Source: a virus. From it: 54,130 nucleotides of DNA. A program made the position numbers and the translations under genes. Below the pieces are notes generated by a model that had not been told where the DNA came from, ran no database searches, and worked only from the letters and a program-made list of their open reading frames with translations. Every line of letters begins with the position of its first letter. Position 1 is the first letter of the stretch. Location of the stretch: positions 1 through 54,130 of the IMG/VR virus record IMGVR_UViG_3300047497_000273, one strand, 5' to 3'. This document shows, piece by piece, positions 32,862 through 40,586 of this stretch.

Positions 32862-33374
32862 ATGAAAACCTTAACGCTCGTCCTTTGTTTGATCGCCGCC
32901 AGCATCGCCAGCGCGCAAGCGCGATCGCATCATCGGGTGAGCCACCATCACAGCCACCGCGCGATCGAGCACCATCGCCGCCATGCCGCCACTGTTGAAC
33001 AGCGGGTGGACCCATGTTTCTTTTTCTGCCAATCGGCTCCGATCACCGAGGTGGCGCGCTCGAGCGAGGGCGCCGCGATCGTCGATCATCCGGCCGGCTG
33101 TCCGCATATCGCATTCTGCGGATGCGGCGTTTCGGTTCGCGTGTTCGGCCATCCGGTGCCAGAACTTTTTCTGGCATGGAATTGGGCTGTTAAGTTCCCG
33201 CGCACCGAGCCGCACGCCGGCGCTGTAGCGGTGCGCCATCACCATGTTTTTTACATCGAACAAGCCTATGGCGATGGCACTGCGCTGGCCTATGATCCGA
33301 ACAGCGGCGGCCATCAGACGCGCGTGCATCGCATATCGCTGATCGGTTATGTCGTGGTGGAGCCACACGGATGA
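32862..33374 (+). CDS. Secreted His-rich protein, phage lysis-region
   Basis: The 170-residue product starts MKTLTLVLCLIAASIASAQA, a Sec signal with likely cleavage after AQA. A His/Arg-rich stretch (HHRVSHHHSHRAIEHHRRH) may bind metal. The mature domain has two paired-Cys blocks (CFFFCQ, CPHIAFCGCGVSVRVFG) and AVAVRHHHVFYIEQ with YDPNSGGHQTR. The late Cys-His-Asn order recalls CHAP/NlpC-like folds common in Hyphomicrobiales, but the catalytic role is not proven. It overlaps the next gene by ATGA and opens the lysis cluster. Confidence 0.65.
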   Translation: MKTLTLVLCLIAASIASAQARSHHRVSHHHSHRAIEHHRRHAATVEQRVDPCFFFCQSAPITEVARSSEGAAIVDHPAGCPHIAFCGCGVSVRVFGHPVPELFLAWNWAVKFPRTEPHAGAVAVRHHHVFYIEQAYGDGTALAYDPNSGGHQTRVHRISLIGYVVVEPHG

Positions 33375-33535
33375 CTTTCAATCCAGATGAAGCGCCGCCG
33401 GCGTGGCCCGGGCCAGAGCCTGAAAACGATGGCGACGTGAGCGGCGTTTTTATCTGGATAATGATGATTTCGTTATTGCTCGCATTCGCCGCGATCGCCG
33501 CACACGCTGTTTTATCGGGAGGACACCCGCCATGA
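33371..33535 (+). CDS. Small single-pass membrane protein
   Basis: This 54-residue protein has a hydrophilic N-terminus (MTFNPDEAPPAWPGPEPEND) and one membrane segment (VFIWIMMISLLLAFAAIAAH). It overlaps both neighbours by four bases, directly before the lysozyme-like gene. Such a position suggests a holin, antiholin or pinholin-like role, but the sequence gives no further support. Confidence 0.6.
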   Translation: MTFNPDEAPPAWPGPEPENDGDVSGVFIWIMMISLLLAFAAIAAHAVLSGGHPP

Positions 33536-34251
33536 CCGATGAACCGCAAGCGCCAGCATCCGCACCGGCACCGCCGCCGATCGCGGCCAACGACATCCTT
33601 TGCCCCGAGGCCGAAGCGCTGGTGGTGAGCGAGGAGGTGACCGGGCAAGCATATTATTCGCGGCACTATGTGCACTTCGAATGGCCGCTCGGTGCATCGG
33701 GCCCGACCGTGGCAATCGGATATGATTGCGGCTACGTCACCGCGGCCGAGGTGCGCGCCGATTGGGCCGGCATTGTCGATCAGGCCACGATCGACGCGCT
33801 GGTGCGCGCGGTGGGCTTGCGCGGCGATGCCGCTCATTCGTTTGTCCAGCAGCACGCCAACAGCGTCACGATCCTGTGGGATCAAGCGATGGCCGAATTC
33901 CGCCAGCGCGAGGTGCCGAAATGGTTTGGTCGATGCCGTGCGGTGTTGCCGGGGTTCGATGCGATGCCGGCGAAATGCCGCGGCGCGATCTTTTCACTGT
34001 CCTACAATCGCGGGACCGGTGGTTATGACGATCCGTCGCCACGCGATGCGGAAATGCGCGCCGTCAAGGCGATGATCAAGTCGGGGCATCTGACCGGGAT
34101 ACCGGACGAAATTCGCTCGATGCGGCGGCTTTGGGCCAGCGGTGGAGATCTGTGGCGCCGGCGCGGGCACGAGGCCGATCTGTTCGCCGCCGGCCTGGTG
34201 CCCGACTCCGTCCCCGCACAGGGTGCGGTGACAGCCGCTCCAAAGGTGTGA
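33532..34251 (+). CDS. Lysozyme-like endolysin
   Basis: The 239-residue protein has ALVVSEEVTGQAYYSRHYVH, FEWPLGASGPTVAIGYDCGY and a later GAIFSLSYNRGTGGYDD. These match phage lysozyme-superfamily endolysins in which a Glu near the start (SEEVT) and the GYDxG block form the active site. A Pro/Ala-rich N-terminus without a signal peptide suggests release through a holin. The C-terminus (RRLWASGGDLWRRRGHEADL) is basic. The enzyme would cut peptidoglycan at the end of infection. Confidence 0.8.
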   Translation: MTDEPQAPASAPAPPPIAANDILCPEAEALVVSEEVTGQAYYSRHYVHFEWPLGASGPTVAIGYDCGYVTAAEVRADWAGIVDQATIDALVRAVGLRGDAAHSFVQQHANSVTILWDQAMAEFRQREVPKWFGRCRAVLPGFDAMPAKCRGAIFSLSYNRGTGGYDDPSPRDAEMRAVKAMIKSGHLTGIPDEIRSMRRLWASGGDLWRRRGHEADLFAAGLVPDSVPAQGAVTAAPKV

Positions 34252-34283
34252 TAAACGATTCGGCACGCGGAGGACTAAACCGC

Positions 34284-35027
34284 ATGCCGATGCTGAACAT
34301 CCGGCAACTGCAAATCGATCTGAACGCGCTTGGCGCATCGCCACAGCTGACAGTGGATGGCTGGGCCGGCAAGATGACGCGCGATGCCGTTAAGGCTTTC
34401 AAGATCGCGCACCATCTGCCCGCGGACAGCATTCCAGATTACGCCACGCAAGCGGCGATCCAAACCGCGCTCGGTGTTTTTGTTCCGCCGCTGCCGGCGA
34501 TCCCGGCCGGCGTCGGCTATTGCCGGATTGGCAACGGGCTGGGCGGCAATGCGACGTCGCCGGGCATGGCGGCGCTCCAGCAGCAAGTGATCGCTAAATT
34601 TCCGAAGGTGATTTGCCCGGCGCCGTTCGATGGCGAGGACGAAGCGCAAGTCGTTCAGGATTTCATGGCGCAGCCGGCGAACATGCCGCTGATCCTGATC
34701 GGTTACTCGTGGGATGCGGACAACACGTCGCTGATCGCCGCGGCGATCTATGGCCGGCGCCGCATCGCTTTTCTGTTCGCGTACCAGCCCTCGGTTTATT
34801 ATCCCACCGTGCCGATCGGCGACAACGTCGACGTGGCCCGGTGCGTCTACAATCCGAACTGGATCGCCACGTTCGGCCTCGGCTATGAGCAGCTCGCGCT
34901 CGCGCCGGGAAATGGCATCACGGATTTCCAGCTGATCCCCACCACGGATTCACACCCGGCCGTTCAGTTCGACACCGCGTATCACGAGCTCTGCCTCGAC
35001 GGCATCGGCAAGGCGGTGGGCGCGTGA
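34284..35027 (+). CDS. Peptidoglycan-binding + alpha/beta-hydrolase-like protein
   Basis: The product has 247 residues with CGGAGGACTAAACCGC before the ATG. Residues 3-65 (IRQLQIDLNALG ... VDGWAGKMTRDAVKAFKIAH) form a PG_binding_1 domain. After a Pro linker, GYCRIGNGLGGNA, MPLILIGYSWDADNTSLIAA and AYHELCLDGIGK suggest an alpha/beta-hydrolase fold. The GYSWD block is the candidate nucleophile elbow (G-x-S-x-x) and AYHE the candidate His. The layout recalls mycobacteriophage lysin B, which is unexpected for a Gram-negative host. The esterase role is inferred. Confidence 0.65.
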   Translation: MPMLNIRQLQIDLNALGASPQLTVDGWAGKMTRDAVKAFKIAHHLPADSIPDYATQAAIQTALGVFVPPLPAIPAGVGYCRIGNGLGGNATSPGMAALQQQVIAKFPKVICPAPFDGEDEAQVVQDFMAQPANMPLILIGYSWDADNTSLIAAAIYGRRRIAFLFAYQPSVYYPTVPIGDNVDVARCVYNPNWIATFGLGYEQLALAPGNGITDFQLIPTTDSHPAVQFDTAYHELCLDGIGKAVGA

Positions 35028-35251
35028 TCCGGGCGGCCGTAGCGATCGCCATCGTGCTGATGTGCGCCACCGGCGCCGGCGCGGGTCCGCTGGTCACCGA
35101 TGCCGAGCGCGAGGCGTGTCACGCCGATGCCAAACGGCTGTGCCCGCATTCGCTCGATAGCGGCCCGATCGTGGTGGCCGGTTGCCTTGCCGCCAATCGT
35201 GCCAAGATCAGCAAGGCTTGTTTGCACGTTCTCATCACCCACGGCTTCTGA
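35024..35251 (+). CDS. Small secreted Cys-rich-repeat protein
   Basis: This protein of 75 residues starts at GTG (overlapping GTGA) with a signal peptide, RAAVAIAIVLMCATGAGA. The mature part has the Cys-rich-repeat pattern C-x3-D-x4-LC-x12-CL-x8-S-x2-CLHVL. This is the single GLG1-type repeat found in many small periplasmic proteins of Hyphomicrobiales. Four cysteines would make two disulfides. The function in lysis is unknown. Confidence 0.7.
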   Translation: MIRAAVAIAIVLMCATGAGAGPLVTDAEREACHADAKRLCPHSLDSGPIVVAGCLAANRAKISKACLHVLITHGF

Positions 35252-35271
35252 TCAAACAAAGAGGGGCACCT

Positions 35272-35571
35272 ATGGCCGACACGACTCCAGCGCCAGCCAA
35301 ACAAGAGTGGCGCATTGGCTTTCCGGACACGCAATCGTTCCTCGCGATCTTTAGCGCGATCTCGATCATCGGCCTCGTCTACATCCTGGCGCTCACCGGA
35401 AAAACCGACACCGATACGTTCAAGATCATGGTCGGCACCGTGATGGGCGTGGGCTTCACCGCCATCTATCAATTCTATTTCGGCAGTTCGAAGGGCTCGA
35501 CCACCAAGGACAACACGATCGCCACGATGGCATCGAATGGTGCACCCGCGCCGACACCGCCGGCCAGCTGA
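35272..35571 (+). CDS. Holin-like protein, two membrane segments
   Basis: The 99-residue protein has two predicted transmembrane helices: SFLAIFSAISIIGLVYILAL (about 17-36) and FKIMVGTVMGVGFTAIYQFY (about 47-66). A Ser/Gly/Lys-rich tail follows (FGSSKGSTTKDN). GAGGGGCACCT precedes the ATG. It lies three genes after the lysozyme and is the best holin candidate of the cluster by size and topology. Function is by analogy only. Confidence 0.7.
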   Translation: MADTTPAPAKQEWRIGFPDTQSFLAIFSAISIIGLVYILALTGKTDTDTFKIMVGTVMGVGFTAIYQFYFGSSKGSTTKDNTIATMASNGAPAPTPPAS

Positions 35572-35573
35572 CA

Positions 35574-35834
35574 ATGATTCATCGCCTCATCATCAGCGGC
35601 GTCCTGATCGGCGCCGCGATCGTGCCAGCCGCGGCCGCAGGCAAGGTGGTGAACGAGGCGATGATCCGCAATGCGCTGGCCGCGGCGCACCTCGATGCCA
35701 GGCCCGGCGCGGAATTGCTGATGCGCGACGGCCGGAAATGGTACGCGGTGCGCATTGACAAGTTTTCTATCCACGCCGGCGGTGGTCGTTTCGCCATCGA
35801 GGGCACCACCACAGTGCTCGAACAGAAGGAGTGA
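35574..35834 (+). CDS. Small secreted protein, lysis region
   Basis: The 86-residue protein has a signal peptide (MIHRLIISGVLIGAAIVPAA, cleavage near AAA-GK). The short mature domain has MIRNALAAAHLDARPGAELL and MRDGRKWYAVRIDKF. It starts two bases after the holin-like stop and its stop overlaps the next start. It could be part of an envelope-disrupting pair with the lipoprotein that follows, but no coiled coil is evident. Confidence 0.6.
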   Translation: MIHRLIISGVLIGAAIVPAAAAGKVVNEAMIRNALAAAHLDARPGAELLMRDGRKWYAVRIDKFSIHAGGGRFAIEGTTTVLEQKE

Positions 35835-35836
35835 CT

Positions 35837-36175
35837 ATGCGCGGAATTGTTTGCGGGTTTTTCATCGGCACCGCTTGCTTGGCTTTGGCGGCATGCGGCA
35901 CCAATCCTTTCACCGGCCTCCCGATCACCGCGGCCAGCGTTGATGCGGCGGCAAAGCAGGCGTGCGGTTTTCTTCCCACCGCATCCACCGTCGCCCGCAT
36001 CCTCACCGCCAATCCGGCGGTAGCCACAGCCGAGGAGGTGGCTGGCATCATCTGCGGTGCTGTGACCGCGGCGCCGGCGACGCAAGGTGCGCGGCTCAAG
36101 GCCTCCGGTGCATCGGTGTCGGTGACGGCGATAGTGAGCGGCGTTCCCGTCAAGATCAGCGGCACGTTCCAGTAA
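35837..36175 (+). CDS. Small phage lipoprotein
   Basis: The 112-residue protein starts MRGIVCGFFIGTACLALAAC with lipobox LAAC. A GTG six bases upstream overlaps the previous stop and is an alternative start. The mature part (GTNPFTGLPITAASVDAAAK, then VATAEEVAGIICGAVTAAP) looks globular and lacks the Pro-rich form of Rz1. It may nonetheless serve as an outer-membrane spanin subunit with the preceding secreted protein; this is speculative. Confidence 0.65.
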   Translation: MRGIVCGFFIGTACLALAACGTNPFTGLPITAASVDAAAKQACGFLPTASTVARILTANPAVATAEEVAGIICGAVTAAPATQGARLKASGASVSVTAIVSGVPVKISGTFQ

Positions 36176-36190
36176 GGACGCGATCGAGCG

Positions 36191-36940
36191 ATGTTTCGCC
36201 TCGGCAAAAAAGATGCACGGCCCGAGGCGGTGAAACTCAAGTTCGGCGCTTACTTTTCCGCGCCGAACTTGCCGCTCACGCCGGCGGTATTCGGCCGCCC
36301 GTGGCTCGTAGCCCAGCCGGGCATGCTGGGAAACGATAGCGCCAGCGATTGCGTGCAAGCCGGCGGCGCTCACGAAACGATGCTGTGGACCGCGGAGTCG
36401 ACGGGCGCACCGGCGCCGTTCACCATCGCGAATGTGTTGGCCGATTATCTGGCCATGAACCCGGGCGACACAGCCTATACCGATGGCACCGATATGCAGG
36501 CCGCGGCCGCGTATCGCCAGAAAATCGGATTGATCGACGCGAGCGGCAAGCGCCACAAGATCGGGCCTTATGTTGCGCTGAATGCCGGCGACGTCGCACA
36601 GATCTCCAAGGCCGCGTTTCTGATGGGTGCGGTTGGCCTCGGTGTTCAGCTGCCCACCAGCGCGATCGACCAGTTCAACAGGGCCGAGCCGTTCAGCGTT
36701 GTTACCGGCGGCGGCATTGAGGGTGGGCATTACATGCCGCTGGTCGGCCGGAATTCGGTCGGCAATTTCCTTGTGTGGACATGGGGTCGATTGCACGCGG
36801 TGGAGCCAGGGTGGCTCACCACGTGGATGGACGAAGGGATCGCCTATTTGAGCCTTGAGCGATTGCGCAATAGCGTTTCGCCGCAAGGGTTCGATGAGGC
36901 CACGCTGTTGCGCGATCTGACCGCGCTTCAATCCGCCTGA
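36191..36940 (+). CDS. Putative papain-fold cysteine hydrolase
   Basis: The protein of 249 residues has GMLGNDSASDCVQAGGAHET (candidate catalytic Cys near residue 56), GGGIEGGHYMPLVGRN (candidate His near 181) and a following VWTWGRLHAVEPGW. The order and the Trp-rich last block resemble C1/C39-type peptidase folds found in phages of this group. It has no signal peptide. It may act on peptidoglycan or host protein. The assignment rests on the pattern only. Confidence 0.5.
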   Translation: MFRLGKKDARPEAVKLKFGAYFSAPNLPLTPAVFGRPWLVAQPGMLGNDSASDCVQAGGAHETMLWTAESTGAPAPFTIANVLADYLAMNPGDTAYTDGTDMQAAAAYRQKIGLIDASGKRHKIGPYVALNAGDVAQISKAAFLMGAVGLGVQLPTSAIDQFNRAEPFSVVTGGGIEGGHYMPLVGRNSVGNFLVWTWGRLHAVEPGWLTTWMDEGIAYLSLERLRNSVSPQGFDEATLLRDLTALQSA

Positions 36941-36964
36941 CCAACACAAGGGAGTTTTTCAGTT

Positions 36965-37414
36965 ATGACGAACGAGGAAATCGCAGTCGGCAAAGCCGCC
37001 TTGGCCGCATACGTGAAAGCCGAGGAGGGCTGGCGCGCCGAATTCATCAGCGATCAGGTCTATCAGGATGGTGCGATCTGCATCATCAAGGCGGCCGATG
37101 CGGTGGTAAACCCCGCGCTCAAAAACGGTGCCGCTTGCCGCGCGCTGCGCTTGTCGATCAACGCCACCGGCTACGGCGGCGATGTCACAAACGACATGAT
37201 CGCGATGGGCGTCACCAAAGTGCTCGATGCGGTGAATGCCGATCGCGCCAAGCGGGCACCGCCGGCGCCGGCGCCGGATGCCAAGGCTGACCCAAACGCG
37301 GTGCATCCGATCGCGATCCCGCCGGCGGCGCCGAACGCCAAGGAGCCAGCGGCCGCACAAGCGGCACCTGGTGCAGCGCCCGGGGTGGCGCCGACCAAAA
37401 CCGGCAACGCATAG
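36965..37414 (+). CDS. Unknown protein with Pro/Ala-rich tail
   Basis: The 149-residue protein starts MTNEEIAVGKAALAAYVKAE. The first 95 residues look globular (EFISDQVYQDGAICIIKAAD). The remainder is a low-complexity Pro/Ala tail (APPAPAPDAKADPN ... PGAAPGVAPTKTGNA). No family is recognised. It continues the late operon after the putative hydrolase. Confidence 0.6.
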   Translation: MTNEEIAVGKAALAAYVKAEEGWRAEFISDQVYQDGAICIIKAADAVVNPALKNGAACRALRLSINATGYGGDVTNDMIAMGVTKVLDAVNADRAKRAPPAPAPDAKADPNAVHPIAIPPAAPNAKEPAAAQAAPGAAPGVAPTKTGNA

Positions 37415-37423
37415 CCGAGTGCC

Positions 37424-37618
37424 GTGGCGGCCGAGGACGATACCAGCCACGCTAGAATCCCTTGGGGGGGGGCCTTGGGGCTATCAGTGTCATTGCGATT
37501 CCTTTTCGGTGGTAGCCGGACTGTGTTCCAGACACAGTTCGGCTACATCGAAAAGGACAAAGAGATCATCCGCGGACAGCTCGTGGAATCGAGCGCGGCC
37601 ATACAGGGCGGACCATGA
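37424..37618 (+). CDS. Small unknown protein containing a 9-G tract
   Basis: The product has 64 residues, starting at GTG, with one moderately hydrophobic segment (WGGALGLSVSLRFLFGG). A run of nine G at 37464-37472 encodes Trp-Gly-Gly-Ala. Such a run is prone to slippage in replication, transcription or sequencing, so the frame may not be exact. The stop overlaps the next start by ATGA, which supports the 3' half. Confidence 0.5.
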   Translation: MAAEDDTSHARIPWGGALGLSVSLRFLFGGSRTVFQTQFGYIEKDKEIIRGQLVESSAAIQGGP

Positions 37619-38007
37619 TACTGGCGGAAGCACCGGCGGCGGTGATGCAGGTGTCGCAAGACACCGTTTATCTGATGGGTGCCGTCGCGGCCGGCACCGC
37701 CACGATCATGATTTATTTGAATCGTGAGTTCGCCAATTCGCGCAAGCTTGTCTATGAAACGCGGCGCCTGATCTATCGCATCATTTCGCTGCACAACCGC
37801 GAGGATGACGATCGCTTTGCGGAATTGCGAACCGGACAATGGCGACTCGAGGTGCGCAATGCCCGCAAGGACGGACAACCGCCGCCGCAGCCGCAGCCGT
37901 TTCAACGCCGGCGCTATCTGGCTGAGACGTTGACGCCCGATGGCGATATCATAACCGAGCGCAATGATCTGCCGATCGACGACGATAGTGGTCGCGGGCC
38001 TACTTGA
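37615..38007 (+). CDS. Membrane-anchored late protein
   Basis: This 130-residue protein has one membrane helix (TVYLMGAVAAGTATIMIYLN, about 17-36), then a basic helix (SRKLVYETRRLIYRIISLHN), a Pro/Gln stretch and an acidic tail. The topology (N-terminal anchor with a charged helical stalk) is like that of an inner-membrane spanin. It is the last gene before the terminator. Function is inferred from position only. Confidence 0.6.
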   Translation: MILAEAPAAVMQVSQDTVYLMGAVAAGTATIMIYLNREFANSRKLVYETRRLIYRIISLHNREDDDRFAELRTGQWRLEVRNARKDGQPPPQPQPFQRRRYLAETLTPDGDIITERNDLPIDDDSGRGPT

Positions 38008-38104
38008 TTGCAGCGATGCGATCGCTTAACGATCTCGGTGTGCGGTAGCGACGGGATGGTCCCCTCGTTACCGTCGCCCTCCTTGGGCGTTTCCTCCCTA
38101 GACT

Positions 38105-38135
38105 GGCCCGGCGGTGACGCCGGGCCCTTTTATTT
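38105..38135 (+). terminator. Strong intrinsic terminator closing the late operon
   Basis: GGCCCGGCG and CGCCGGGCC form a perfect 9-bp stem with a GTGA loop, followed by CTTTTATTT. It lies between the convergent late (plus) and early (minus) operons. A second hairpin, GCGACGG/CCGTCGC, lies 40-60 bases upstream. Confidence 0.85.
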
Positions 38136-38162
38136 GGGGAATTATATACTTGAGTCCCCTCC

Positions 38163-38327
38163 TTATTTACAGACTACCGCTTCCTTCGTCGGATCGGTCG
38201 CACATCGCACGATCGCCGGCACCGCGGGCGCCTTGGATGGTTTGGGCGGTGCCCGCAGTGCGATGAAAAAAGCGGCCACGACGATCAGGAACACGATCAC
38301 TAGCGTGCGAATAAAAATCCCGATCAT
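38163..38327 (-). CDS. Small membrane protein
   Basis: The 54-residue product starts at MIGIFIRTLVIVFLIVVAAF, a single membrane helix, then a Pro/Lys linker and VRCATDPTKEAVVCK with two Cys. The ATG overlaps the upstream stop (ATGA). A longer reading in the same frame would lack a ribosome site. It is the last gene of the early minus-strand operon. Confidence 0.6.
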   Translation of the reverse strand: MIGIFIRTLVIVFLIVVAAFFIALRAPPKPSKAPAVPAIVRCATDPTKEAVVCK

Positions 38328-38605
38328 CGCTGAAATCTTGCCGCTGTGGTGGCGGCGATTATAAGCGCCGCCTTCACGGTAATGTTGTCTGCCGGCGGCT
38401 TGTCGCCGGCGCTGCGCAACAGATGGCAAATCCAGCGCATTGAATAGCGCGCATCGGCCGGAGATCCCGCGCACGCCGAGCACAAGGTGCACTCGGCGTC
38501 CACCCATGAACAGCCGACGGCACATGCGCGATCATCCGCGCATCCACAGATGCGGCACGTGCCGGCGATCGGCGGCTTGAACCGCTTTTGCCGTGCGCGC
38601 TTCAT
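38324..38605 (-). CDS. Small zinc-ribbon-like phage protein
   Basis: The protein has 93 residues. CRICGCADDRACAVGCSWVD and AECTLCSACAG carry eight Cys in an arrangement common in Hyphomicrobiales phage zinc proteins. The start overlaps the ParB-like gene by ATGA. It probably binds DNA or RNA or assists a partner; the role is unknown. Confidence 0.7.
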   Translation of the reverse strand: MKRARQKRFKPPIAGTCRICGCADDRACAVGCSWVDAECTLCSACAGSPADARYSMRWICHLLRSAGDKPPADNITVKAALIIAATTAARFQR

Positions 38606-40314
38606 TTGCCGCGCCGTGCTTTAGGTCCGGGCCCCGCATATCCGGCCCACCGCAACTGCTCAGGGAGCCAAGTTTTCGGCACGTTGTTTAGCGCGAATTT
38701 GCAGGCCTCGGCGGTTTTCATCTTGGCCACCTTATCCGCATGGCCTTTGCCCAGCGTTTCGGCGACAGCCTTCACGATCAGCGCCTTCGGCACGTGCTCG
38801 AAATAATCTTTCGGATCGAAATATTTTTCCAAGGCTTTGGTCATGGCCTCGGCATTCAGTGCGCCGCACAGTGCGGCGATCGCCGGATCATCCAGCGGCG
38901 GATGCTCGGCGCTTTGCACCTGAAAATCGAGCGCACGCGACGCTACCTTGGCCAAGATTTCCAGCTGGCCTTGTCGATCAAGCCGCGACACCGACTTGAA
39001 CGAATTGGCGAACATGATTTCACCGCGGCCGCTATCGCCCTCCTTTTTCATCTTGAGGCCGTGCTCGCGCACGTCGACGATCTTGTCTTGCGACGCAAAG
39101 CCGGCAAGGATCGCCGGCAACGCGATGGTGATATCGGATTGCAGCACATCGGCCGTGGCCCATGTGAGCGTTTCGGAAAGCCGTTGCACCAGCGCGTTGG
39201 AAATCGCGGGCCCGATCTCCACACCTTTTGCTGCGGCCTTCTTTTTGTCGGTGGCTTTTTTGTCGGCCGGCTTCACCACGCCGTACACCGCCGAGAACGT
39301 GCCATTGAAATCGAACTGCAAGACGACGCCAGATCGCTCCATCTGCGCATCGGTCCACTTGCCGCCCTTTTGGGTGAGGCGCTCGTAGCTATACGACCAC
39401 GATTGCGGCATGTCGGTTGCCAGATCGACCCACTTCCAGCCGGCGCGTTTGATGTCCTCGGCTTTTTTAACAAGCTTTTCGTCGAACAATTTTTTTAGAA
39501 GCGCCAGATCGGTGGGGATCGCGGAATCCTTTTCCTTGTCGCTGAAAAGGTCCTCGGTGATGGCGCCGCCGGCGGCGCGATAATCTTCGATGCCGACGAA
39601 CGCGATCAGTTTATCGGCCTCGTGACGATCGCCCACCAGCGCCTTGCGGATGGTCCACGAATTCAAACCGCCGCCCTTCGATAGCGATGCGAACACCCGA
39701 TCCTGGCGCGCGAAATCGCCGGCGGCCAGTGCGAACACGCGGGCCGCCTCCTCATCGATCTTGCCCTCGCGCCACTTGCTGCGGATCAGCGGCGAAAGCT
39801 TGCCCAGCGCCAACGCCCGATCGACTTGCCGCGGCGTAAGGATGAACCGTGATGCGATCTGTGCCGGCGTGCGGCCGTGGCGCACCAGTTCAGCAAACGT
39901 TTCGTAGCGATCGACCTCGTGCAGATCGAGGCGCTCCATGTTTGCCGCCAAGGACATTTCCAGCGCGCCGGCGATATCGATTTGCTGATGGTCCATGACG
40001 GGCACCTGCATATCGGTGGGAATACGCCCGGCCTTGGCCAGCGCCACCAGCGCCGCCAGGCGCCGGTTGCCATCGATGACGGCGTAGCGATCGGCCGCGG
40101 TTTCGCGCACCGCCAGCGGGAGGATCAATCCGATTTTGGCAACCGAATTGGACAGCGCGTCATCGTCCTCCTTGCTGGGCTTTTCGATGCGGGCATTGAT
40201 CGCTTTGCCGGGCTCGAGCGCGGATAGCGGCACCATCCGGACAAAGCCAATCTTGGCGGATGCGGGCAGCGTTGTTTGTTCAGCCGCGGGTGCGGCTGCC
40301 TTTGTTTTCGTCAT
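38602..40314 (-). CDS. ParB/RepB-like DNA-binding protein
   Basis: The 570-residue protein starts MTKTKAAAPAAEQ after AAAGGAGGCAACACGCC. Residues about 20-115 are a ParB N-terminal domain (LEPGKAINARIEKPSKED; VIDGNRRLAALVALAKAG, the CTP/DNA-contact block). A helix-turn-helix follows (GRTPAQIASRFILTPRQVDR). The C-terminal 350 residues are long for ParB and include a Lys-rich spacer (ADKKATDKKKAAAKGVEI). No ParA is found nearby, so it may be a transcription or replication factor rather than a partition protein. It belongs to the early operon. Confidence 0.85.
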   Translation of the reverse strand: MTKTKAAAPAAEQTTLPASAKIGFVRMVPLSALEPGKAINARIEKPSKEDDDALSNSVAKIGLILPLAVRETAADRYAVIDGNRRLAALVALAKAGRIPTDMQVPVMDHQQIDIAGALEMSLAANMERLDLHEVDRYETFAELVRHGRTPAQIASRFILTPRQVDRALALGKLSPLIRSKWREGKIDEEAARVFALAAGDFARQDRVFASLSKGGGLNSWTIRKALVGDRHEADKLIAFVGIEDYRAAGGAITEDLFSDKEKDSAIPTDLALLKKLFDEKLVKKAEDIKRAGWKWVDLATDMPQSWSYSYERLTQKGGKWTDAQMERSGVVLQFDFNGTFSAVYGVVKPADKKATDKKKAAAKGVEIGPAISNALVQRLSETLTWATADVLQSDITIALPAILAGFASQDKIVDVREHGLKMKKEGDSGRGEIMFANSFKSVSRLDRQGQLEILAKVASRALDFQVQSAEHPPLDDPAIAALCGALNAEAMTKALEKYFDPKDYFEHVPKALIVKAVAETLGKGHADKVAKMKTAEACKFALNNVPKTWLPEQLRWAGYAGPGPKARRGK

Positions 40315-40586
40315 GGCGTGTTGCCTCCTTTGTTGGCGATGGTCGCACTGAAAAGAATATCGCCGGCCGGATCGTCGACGCGGCTGATTTCGGGATATTG
40401 GCATTGCAAAACCTGATGGCGTTCGATCAGCACCGTGCCGCCGGCGGCCACGATCAGATGGCCGACCAGCATGCGCAATTCATCGAGCTCGTCGGCGGCC
40501 TTGAGCAGGCCGGCCCTTTCCGGCGAGGTGTCCATCATCCAGCCGGCGAACCGGCGTAAGCCCGCGGCGCTATCGGCGGCACTCAT
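40311..40586 (-). CDS. Small early phage protein
   Basis: The product of 91 residues starts MSAADSAAGLRRFAGWMMDT, with ATGA overlap to the helicase stop. It is mostly helical (GLLKAADELDELRMLVGHLI), then strand-like (GGTVLIERHQVLQCQ). No family is recognised. Confidence 0.6.
   Translation of the reverse strand: MSAADSAAGLRRFAGWMMDTSPERAGLLKAADELDELRMLVGHLIVAAGGTVLIERHQVLQCQYPEISRVDDPAGDILFSATIANKGGNTP

Noticed and set aside
38602-40314. Plasmid-type ParAB partition system
   Set aside because: Only a ParB-like gene is present, with no ParA ATPase or obvious parS array beside it.
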